This document shows, in pieces, positions 51,284 through 57,137 of a stretch of 57,137 nt of DNA; the first letter of the stretch is position 1, and each line of letters opens with the position of its first letter. The translations under genes and the position numbers were made by a program. Below the pieces are notes generated by a model. That model ran no database searches. It worked only from the letters and a program-made list of their open reading frames with translations, and was not told the origin of the DNA. The DNA comes from an uncultured Pelagibacteraceae bacterium (GTDB lineage Bacteria; Pseudomonadota; Alphaproteobacteria; Pelagibacterales; Pelagibacteraceae): the NCBI GenBank assembly GCA_902516345.1, contig CABXYJ010000005.1, forward strand, positions 1-57,137, read 5' to 3'.

Positions 51284-51906
51284 TAGAACTTTTTTCTGCT
51301 AATACGCCAAACGGTAAAAAAATTAGTATTATGCTAGAGGAAATAAGCTTTGAATACAAAGTTACAAAAATAGACATCAATAATGGAGAACAATTTAAAA
51401 CAGAATTTAAAAAGATAAGTCCTCTAAGCAAAATTCCAGTCATAATTGATCATAAAAACCATAAGACTGTCTTCGAGTCTGGAGCAATTTTGATTTATTT
51501 AGCAGAAGAGAGTGGATTGTTTTACGATAAAAATGAAAGGTTAGAAATTAATCAATGGCTTATGGCACAAATGGGTTATATCGGTCCTTTGTTGGGTCAA
51601 CACCATCAATTTCATTATTATAATCCTGGTAAAAGTAAATTTGGTGAAAAAAGGTATTTTGATATTTCAAAAAGAATTTATAAAGAATTAGACGAAAGAC
51701 TTTCAGTATCAAAGTTTTTATCTGGAAATAATTACACTATTGCAGATATTGGAACATTTCCTTGGATTGCACGTCATGAGTGGCATGATATAGGTTTATC
51801 GAAATTTAAGAATCTTACAAGATGGTATAATGAAATTTCTTCACGTGATGCTGTGAAAAAAGGATTTTCTTTTATGGATAAAAATGAGCTGCCACCAAAA
51901 CCTTGA
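51280..51906 (+). CDS. Glutathione S-transferase-like protein (YfcG/Ure2p-like)
   Basis: 208 residues from a GTG overlapping the reductase stop. Thioredoxin-like N-terminal domain (IELFSANTPNGKKISIMLEEI, with a TPNGKK active-site loop as in Nu-class YfcG), SPLSKIPVI, VFESGAILIYLAE, and an all-helical C-terminal domain with NYTIADIGTFPWI. The Nu-class members act as disulfide reductases or hydroperoxidases with glutathione. In the fdx-fnr operon a redox role is likely. Its stop abuts the end of a minus-strand small ORF. Confidence 0.92.
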   Translation: MIELFSANTPNGKKISIMLEEISFEYKVTKIDINNGEQFKTEFKKISPLSKIPVIIDHKNHKTVFESGAILIYLAEESGLFYDKNERLEINQWLMAQMGYIGPLLGQHHQFHYYNPGKSKFGEKRYFDISKRIYKELDERLSVSKFLSGNNYTIADIGTFPWIARHEWHDIGLSKFKNLTRWYNEISSRDAVKKGFSFMDKNELPPKP

Positions 51907-52011
51907 TTAACCCATTGATTTTAAAAGCCTAAGTAGAGACACAATAATTCCGTGACCAGACAACTCGATAGCTAATATTACTAAAACAATCAAAAGAAAT
52001 TTTTTGTTCAT
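51907..52011 (-). CDS. Small membrane protein, 34 aa (candidate)
   Basis: ATG at 52011 to TAA at 51907 gives MNKKFLLIVLVILAIELSG... ending LLKSMG. It has a basic N-terminus and one hydrophobic helix, with a Gly-rich break near residue 20. The ATG overlaps the TGA of the preceding 44-aa ORF (ATGA), the coupling seen between true gene pairs here. There is no ribosome site of its own. It ends at the base next to the GST-like stop, filling the gap fully. No family is recognised. Confidence 0.5.
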   Translation of the reverse strand: MNKKFLLIVLVILAIELSGHGIIVSLLRLLKSMG

Positions 52012-52142
52012 CTAGTAAATACAAAGATGATTAAAAGTATCCAAAAAAAGGCATAGTAAAAATATATATATTTTTTAGTAAAATTGTAGGTTATTGGATT
52101 GTGAACAATTTTATTTTTTTTTTTCTTTTTATTCGTCGGCAT
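52008..52142 (-). CDS. Small membrane protein, 44 aa (candidate)
   Basis: Starting at ATG 52142, inside the last codons of dksA (14-base overlap), and ending at TGA 52008-52010: a Lys-rich head (PTNKKKKKNK) and one aromatic-rich membrane helix (YIYFYYAFFWILLIIFVF). A longer in-frame start at 52196 exists but lies deep within dksA and is less likely. Stop-start overlaps at both ends chain it to dksA and the 34-aa ORF. Homology unknown. Confidence 0.5.
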   Translation of the reverse strand: MPTNKKKKKNKIVHNPITYNFTKKYIYFYYAFFWILLIIFVFTR

Positions 52143-52671
52143 GAACTTTCTCGTTTTTTTCGTGTTTTTCTTGAGCATCAATTGTATATTTTGCAACTGG
52201 CCGCGCCATTAGTCTTTTTAGCCCAATAGGTTCTGCTGTATCTAGGCAATAGCCATAAGTATCATCTCTTATTCTCATTAAGGCTTTATCGATCTCAGAA
52301 ATTAATTTTATTTGTCTATTAATTGATTTCATTTCAACATTTTTATCAGTATAAGAACTTGCTTGATCTACTATATCTGCAGAAATACTATTATCATCCA
52401 TACTACCATTATATAAAGATTCATTGTTGGCTCTAACTAATTCTTTTTTCCACTCTTGAAGCTTAATTTTAAAAAAGACTTTGTGTTTCTCACACATATA
52501 TTTTTCAGTTTCTTTAGGAATATAAGTTTTTGATATTTTTAATGGAGCCTTAACAATATTTGTCTTAGGAGCTACTTTATTTGTCTTAGAAGCTACTTTT
52601 TTTTTTACTTTAGCTGCTATTTTTACTTTTGATTTTGTAACTTTTTTTTTTAGTTTGGTGGCTTTACTCAT
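52129..52671 (-). CDS. dksA: DksA/TraR-family regulator with Lys-rich tail
   Basis: RNA polymerase secondary-channel binder that works with ppGpp. 180 residues. The N-terminal 50 residues are Lys/Ala/Val/Thr low-complexity, like histone H1-type tails. The coiled-coil region runs from about 55 to 135 (ADIVDQASSYTDKNVEMK, with the tip acidic pair in DIVDQAS-like DxxDxA). The C-terminal globular part is DTYGYCLDTAEPIGLKRLMARP and DAQEKHE. Of the four zinc cysteines only Cys142 is kept, so it is the zinc-independent type. A near-consensus promoter lies ahead. Confidence 0.93.
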   Translation of the reverse strand: MSKATKLKKKVTKSKVKIAAKVKKKVASKTNKVAPKTNIVKAPLKISKTYIPKETEKYMCEKHKVFFKIKLQEWKKELVRANNESLYNGSMDDNSISADIVDQASSYTDKNVEMKSINRQIKLISEIDKALMRIRDDTYGYCLDTAEPIGLKRLMARPVAKYTIDAQEKHEKNEKVHADE

Positions 52672-52692
52672 TTTTTATTTTGAATGCGAGCG

Positions 52693-52720
52693 AGTATATT
52701 CAGCAAATTATGGGTGTCAA
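52693..52720 (-). promoter_or_regulatory. Sigma-70 promoter of dksA with GC-rich discriminator
   Basis: On the minus strand TTGACA (52720-52715), 16 bases, TATACT (52698-52693), followed by CGCTCGC before the start site and dksA ATG at 52671. The seven-base GC-rich discriminator stands out in this AT-rich genome and is the type found at stringently controlled promoters, so DksA/ppGpp may act on its own gene. Confidence 0.75.
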
Positions 52721-52749
52721 GAGAGCTTAATTATTGTAAATATTTGATT

Positions 52750-54072
52750 ATGAATATTTCAACTAGAAATATAAATAATATATTTTTTATTTTCGTACTA
52801 TCACATTTGATTATTTGGACAATAGTTCCATCCTTAACAAACAAAAATCTACCACTAGATGTTATTGAGGCTCTAGCTTGGGGAAGTAATTTAGATTGGG
52901 GTTTTGACAAACATCCACCAGGCAGTGCTTTTTTTCCTGAAGTTTTTTTTTATATTTTTGGACCACAAGACTGGGCTTATTATTTAATGAGTCAAATTTT
53001 TGTGATAATTGCTTTTTTTTATGTTTTTAAATTTGCCAATGAAATTTTAAACAATATCAAACTAAGTTTGATTTCAGTTTTATTATTAGAGTCTATATTT
53101 TTTTATAATTTTACAACACCCGAATTTAATGTGAATGTTTGTCAATTACCTTTTTGGTCGATAGTGGTTTATTACTCTTGGAATATTTACCAAAGTAAAG
53201 AAATTAGACTCCTAGATTGTTTTTTAGTTGGATTATTTGGTGCAATTGGTTTTTTATCCAAATATCTTTTTGTATACTTATTAATATCAATTAATTTGCT
53301 ATTTATTTATTCGATTTTCTTAAAAAAATTTAAAAAATTTGACTTTAAATATTTGATTACGATTGAAATATTTTTGGTTTTACTAGTCCCCCATTTGATT
53401 TGGCTGTATGATAATGAATTTATTACAATCACCTATGGGTTAAAAAGGACAGGTTTAGAGGAGATGGGTATTTTTAATTATTTTAAACTGCCATTAATTT
53501 TTTTACTAAAACAAGTGGGAATTTTAATTCCTTTTCTTTTTCTAATCTTTCTTTTGGTAAAAAAAGTCAAATATCAATTCAAACTTAAAGATAAAAAATT
53601 TCTTTATTTAATATCAATTACTATTATGCCGATCCTCTTAATATTGTTTACCTCAATTATTCTTGGATCAAAAATTAGAACAATGTGGATGACACCTTTT
53701 TATTTATTTTTTGGTGTCCTTTTTGTTTATATATTTAAATCACAAATAAACTTTAGAAAAATACAATCGTTTTTATCTGGATTTTTATTTTTATTTTTTT
53801 TATCACCCATTCTTTATTCATATATTTCTATTTCTCAAAAAGATAAGAGAACAGATTATCCTGGAAAAGAGATTGCAGCTAAGGTTCAAATAACATGGGA
53901 TCAAAATTTTGATAAAGAGATTGAATTTGTAACAGGCAATGAATGGAACGCAGGAAATCTATCATATCATTTAAAATCTAGACCCACTTGGGAAGGATAT
54001 AATAATGATGAAATATTACGAGGCGCGTCGCAGTTTATTTGTGTAGATGGGGTTTGTTTAGGGAGGTATTAA
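52750..54072 (+). CDS. Glycosyltransferase family 39 (ArnT/PMT-like) membrane protein
   Basis: 440 residues from ATG 52750; an ORF start at 52684 would run through the dksA promoter and adds 22 unlike residues. About ten membrane helices. The first periplasmic loop has the GT39 pattern with an acidic residue and KHPP: DVIEALAWGSNLDWGFDKHPPG. Such enzymes move a sugar from a polyprenyl-phosphate donor onto lipid A, a protein or a glycan. The GT2 gene 16 bases downstream would be the natural donor maker. Confidence 0.85.
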   Translation: MNISTRNINNIFFIFVLSHLIIWTIVPSLTNKNLPLDVIEALAWGSNLDWGFDKHPPGSAFFPEVFFYIFGPQDWAYYLMSQIFVIIAFFYVFKFANEILNNIKLSLISVLLLESIFFYNFTTPEFNVNVCQLPFWSIVVYYSWNIYQSKEIRLLDCFLVGLFGAIGFLSKYLFVYLLISINLLFIYSIFLKKFKKFDFKYLITIEIFLVLLVPHLIWLYDNEFITITYGLKRTGLEEMGIFNYFKLPLIFLLKQVGILIPFLFLIFLLVKKVKYQFKLKDKKFLYLISITIMPILLILFTSIILGSKIRTMWMTPFYLFFGVLFVYIFKSQINFRKIQSFLSGFLFLFFLSPILYSYISISQKDKRTDYPGKEIAAKVQITWDQNFDKEIEFVTGNEWNAGNLSYHLKSRPTWEGYNNDEILRGASQFICVDGVCLGRY

Positions 54073-54088
54073 GTAAAGGAAATTATTT

Positions 54089-54958
54089 ATGAATATCAAA
54101 ATCTTAATACCAGTCTACAATGATTGGAAATCCGTATCTAAATTGGTAGATGAAATAAATGGATTGTCTATAGATCCAAAATTTCAACTTTCAGTAATTA
54201 TTATTAATGATGCTTCTAATCACGATCGTTTAAGTGAGGAAAAAAAACTAGAAAATATTAAATCTTTCAAGATTATTAATATGAAAAAAAACCAAGGTCA
54301 TGCAAGATGTATAGCGGTGGGATTAAAATATATTTTTGAAAAAGAGGAATTTGACTATGTTATACCCATGGATGGTGATGGAGAAGATAGACCAGTGGAA
54401 ATTTTGGATTTATTGAACAATATTGAAAATTCTAAAGGAAATTCTATTGTTGCCAAAAGAGTGAAAAGATCTGAGAGCTTATTATTTAAAGTTTGTTATC
54501 AAATTCATAAAATAATAACCTTAACCTTTACAGGAAAGTCTATCAAATTTGGAAATTTTACTTGTTTATCTAAATCTACTGTTGAAAAAATGATTAATGA
54601 AAAAGCTACCTGGAATAGTTTTTCAGGTGCTCTAATAAAAGTTGAAAATAATTTAATTTCAATTCCATCAGAGAGGGGAAATAGATATTTTGGTCCTTCG
54701 CAAATGAGCTTTTATAATTTGATAAAACATTCTTTATCAATAATAAGTGTATTTAAAACGACAGTATTAATTCGCTCAGCTTTTTTTATAATAATTTATA
54801 TTTTATTAATAAAAAGTAATGCATCCATAATTACTGCGATGCCTTTAGTATTACTTCTTATTGCAATTTATTCAATTTCTAATTTAGCACTTAGAGAAAA
54901 TATTGAAGAATATAAAAATTGTTTAAGTCAAATAAAAAATATTGAGAATGTTAAATGA
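54089..54958 (+). CDS. Family 2 glycosyltransferase (polyprenyl-phosphate sugar synthase-like)
   Basis: 289 residues. GT-A domain: ILIPVYNDWKSVSKLV, VIIINDASNHD, NQGHARCIAVGLKYI, and the metal site PMDGDGEDRP (DxD). Two C-terminal membrane helices (about 225-275) match the DPM-like group that charges polyprenyl phosphate with a sugar. It pairs with the GT39 gene upstream and overlaps ppc by ATGA, which ties a glycan gene to central metabolism transcriptionally. Confidence 0.88.
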   Translation: MNIKILIPVYNDWKSVSKLVDEINGLSIDPKFQLSVIIINDASNHDRLSEEKKLENIKSFKIINMKKNQGHARCIAVGLKYIFEKEEFDYVIPMDGDGEDRPVEILDLLNNIENSKGNSIVAKRVKRSESLLFKVCYQIHKIITLTFTGKSIKFGNFTCLSKSTVEKMINEKATWNSFSGALIKVENNLISIPSERGNRYFGPSQMSFYNLIKHSLSIISVFKTTVLIRSAFFIIIYILLIKSNASIITAMPLVLLLIAIYSISNLALRENIEEYKNCLSQIKNIENVK

Positions 54959-57137
54959 AAAAAAAAGACCTTTATTATGAAAGAATTCCAACTAAGCTTC
55001 AAAGAGATGATGTTAAGTATTTGGGAAGTATGCTTGGAAAAGTTATCTATACTCAAGAAGGTCAAAAGTTTTTTAATTTAGTAGAAAAAATTAGAAAATT
55101 GTCAAAAGCAAGTAAAGTAAATCCAAATCAAAAAAAATTAAATATTAAAGTTATAGAAGCTATAAAAAAACTTAATTGTCAAAATACTTTAAAAGTAACA
55201 AGAGCATTTTCACATTTTATGAATTTAATAAATTTAGCTGAGTTAGTAGATGCCTCTAGAACTTTAAATGATTATGAAAATAATAAAAAAAAATTAAACA
55301 TGCAGAGTATATTCATTGATGAAATTTTTGCAGATCTATTCAGGAAAAAAAATATTTCAAATAATACAATTTACAATTTAGCAAAAAATTTAAATATAGG
55401 CATTGTTTTAACAGCTCATCCTACAGAGGTAAAAAGAAGAACTTCGATTCAGAAATATCACAAAATTATTGAGATACTAGAGCAAAGAGAACTATTAAAA
55501 AATTTTCCTTCGAAATTAAAAGTACTTGATAAAGAACTTTTTGATGAACTAACAATTATTTGGAACACAGATGATTTAAAAAGAATAAAACCATCACCTT
55601 TTGATGAGGCTAGATGGGGACTTGCAGTAATTGAAGATAGTTTGTGGGACACAGTTCCAAAAGTTTACAGAAAATTAAACTCTATATTTTTAAAAAATAT
55701 GGGTAAAGGTTTACCAAAAAATTTTAACCCAATAGTTTTTGGCTCATGGATGGGTGGTGATCGAGACGGTAATCCAAATGTTACAGCAGATGTTACAAGA
55801 AAAGTAATTTTATTGTCCAGATGGGAAGCTGCCAAACTTTATGAGAAAGCTCTTACTAAAATCATAAGATCATATTCTATGAAGAAATGCTCAAAAAAAA
55901 TTATCAAAAAAGTTGGAAAATCATTTGAGCCCTATAGAGTTTTTTTAAGACCTTTAAGAGACAAAATTCGGACAACGCATAGATCCATCGAGCAACATTT
56001 AGTTAATAAAAAACCCCTAAATCACAAAAAATTAATAAGCTCACGTGAAGAAATATTAAAGCCACTTAGAGTAGTGAGAGAGTCTCTTGAACAAAATCAA
56101 AATGAAAATATAGCTAGCGGTGAATTACTTGACTTGATGAGAAGAGCTAAATGTTTTGGTATTAATTTAGCAAGATTAGATATTAGACAAGAGTCATCTA
56201 GACACAGTCAATTGATAAATGAATTTGCAAAAAGAAAATATAGTAAAGAATATTTAAAATTTAGTGAAAATGAAAAGATTGAATTCTTAAAAAAACAAAT
56301 AATTTCAAAAAAAAATCAAATAAATAACTTACAATTTAGAAATAAAGAAAATAAAGAGGTTTGGGCTACTTTTAAAATATTAGCTAATGAACCTAGTGAA
56401 AGTTTAGGGGCCTATGTAATATCAATGACAACTTCAGCCTCTGATTTATTATCTGTGTTTTTTTTACAAAAGGAAGCAAAAATAAAAGATAAATTAAGGG
56501 TTGTTCCATTATTTGAAACTTTGGATGATCTGATCAACTCAAAATCAATAATGCAAACTTTATTTTCACAAAAGTGGTATAGAAAATTGATCAACAATAA
56601 ACAAGAGGTGATGATTGGGTATTCAGACTCAAGTAAAGATGCTGGTAAAATATGTGCGAGTTGGCATCAGTATAAGGCCCAAGAGGAAATAGTAAGTTTA
56701 GCAAAGAAATTTAATATTGAGATTATCTTTTTTCATGGACGAGGTGGGTCTGCAGGTAGAGGTGGTGGGCCAATACAGGCAACTCTTAGATCTCTTCCTC
56801 CTAATTCTGTAAATGGTAAAATTAGAATTACTGACCAAGGTGAGGTCATTCAACAAAAATATGGTTATGAACCCTTAGCTAACTATAATTTGTGTAGTTA
56901 TATAGGCGCTGTAACCGAAGCTACTCTTAATCCACCACCATCTCCAAAAAATAGTTGGAGAAAACTAATTGAAAAAATGTCGGATATATCTAAAAGTTCT
57001 TATAGAAAAAATATCAATCAAAGCTCAGATTTCATAAAATATTTTGAAACAGTCACTCCACATAAAGCACTTGGAAAACTTTCAATTGGTTCTAGACCAT
57101 CAAAAAGAAAAAATATTGATAATATAAAAAGTTTAAG
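54955..57137 (+). CDS. ppc: Phosphoenolpyruvate carboxylase (5' part; runs off the window)
   Basis: Fixes bicarbonate onto PEP to refill oxaloacetate. The frame from ATG 54955 stays open for 727 codons to the window edge (full enzymes are about 900 residues), so it is absent from a complete-ORF list only because its stop lies outside. Catalytic motifs: VLTAHPTEVKRR (His), GSWMGGDRDGNPNVT, GYSDSSKDAG, FHGRGGSAGRGGGP and RITDQGEVIQQKYG. The start overlaps the GT2 stop (ATGA). Confidence 0.97.
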   Translation, partial: MKKKDLYYERIPTKLQRDDVKYLGSMLGKVIYTQEGQKFFNLVEKIRKLSKASKVNPNQKKLNIKVIEAIKKLNCQNTLKVTRAFSHFMNLINLAELVDASRTLNDYENNKKKLNMQSIFIDEIFADLFRKKNISNNTIYNLAKNLNIGIVLTAHPTEVKRRTSIQKYHKIIEILEQRELLKNFPSKLKVLDKELFDELTIIWNTDDLKRIKPSPFDEARWGLAVIEDSLWDTVPKVYRKLNSIFLKNMGKGLPKNFNPIVFGSWMGGDRDGNPNVTADVTRKVILLSRWEAAKLYEKALTKIIRSYSMKKCSKKIIKKVGKSFEPYRVFLRPLRDKIRTTHRSIEQHLVNKKPLNHKKLISSREEILKPLRVVRESLEQNQNENIASGELLDLMRRAKCFGINLARLDIRQESSRHSQLINEFAKRKYSKEYLKFSENEKIEFLKKQIISKKNQINNLQFRNKENKEVWATFKILANEPSESLGAYVISMTTSASDLLSVFFLQKEAKIKDKLRVVPLFETLDDLINSKSIMQTLFSQKWYRKLINNKQEVMIGYSDSSKDAGKICASWHQYKAQEEIVSLAKKFNIEIIFFHGRGGSAGRGGGPIQATLRSLPPNSVNGKIRITDQGEVIQQKYGYEPLANYNLCSYIGAVTEATLNPPPSPKNSWRKLIEKMSDISKSSYRKNINQSSDFIKYFETVTPHKALGKLSIGSRPSKRKNIDNIKSL

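Noticed and set aside
52008..52196. 62-aa version of the small ORF behind dksA
   Set aside because: The longer start lies 67 bases inside dksA and adds residues dictated by the dksA frame; the ATG at 52142 fits the overlap style of neighbouring genes.

Overview
The window is a compact, very AT-rich (about 30% GC by eye) piece of an alphaproteobacterial genome. It is most consistent with a SAR11/Pelagibacter-type marine bacterium. The main reasons are minimal intergenic space with many ATGA or 8-23 bp gene overlaps, Lys/Asn/Ile-rich proteins, a proteorhodopsin followed by ferredoxin, ferredoxin reductase and a GST-like gene, and the alphaproteobacterial order carA / yqeY-dnaG-rpoD. No insertion sequence, prophage, CRISPR array or rRNA gene was seen, and no gene-free stretch exceeds about 210 bases.

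Layout: (1) 1-8.8 kb: tail of an unidentified gene, carB and carA on the minus strand, then yqeY-dnaG-rpoD on the plus strand. (2) 8.84-11.85 kb: two tRNAs (Val-GAC with an unusual elbow; CAU) flank a three-gene surface-sugar cassette (GT-A-like protein, GT4 glycosyltransferase, SAM methyltransferase). (3) 11.86-14.45 kb: mlaA-mlaC (minus), an amidase, and the RNase P RNA with its own promoter. (4) 14.5-35.4 kb: one long division and cell-wall cluster, mraZ-ftsZ-rsmH-ftsL-ftsI-murE/F-mraY-murD-ftsW-murG-murC-murB-ddl-ftsQ-ftsA-like-lpxC-bamD-ligA. It starts from a near-consensus promoter overlapped by three 10-bp-spaced MraZ boxes. (5) 35.4-46.7 kb: housekeeping genes (M24 aminopeptidase, UvrD-type helicase, AsmA-like, fumC, MazG-like, nadA-nadC, tRNA-Leu, ygfZ, dihydroorotase). 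(6) 46.7-51.9 kb: SMR transporter and an ACSS3/PrpE-type acyl-CoA synthetase, divergent from blue-type proteorhodopsin, a strong terminator, then fdx-fnr-gst. (7) 51.9-57.1 kb: dksA with two tiny membrane-protein ORFs chained behind it, a GT39-GT2 pair and the first 2.2 kb of ppc.

How the genes work together: the division cluster holds nearly the whole path from UDP-MurNAc to lipid II plus the septal synthase. It departs from the textbook in three ways. ftsZ sits directly behind mraZ instead of between ftsA and lpxC. murE and murF are one ORF. At the ftsA position is a 233-aa protein that appears to keep the FtsA N-terminal region, the 1C subdomain and an amphipathic tail, but has no ATP-binding/FtsZ-binding 2A-2B half. 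That mini-FtsA is the most interesting protein-level observation. Others worth a second look are the tRNA-Val with swapped elbow bases, the dksA-linked small membrane ORFs, the nested repeats ahead of proteorhodopsin, and a DnaG zinc ribbon without its ligands.
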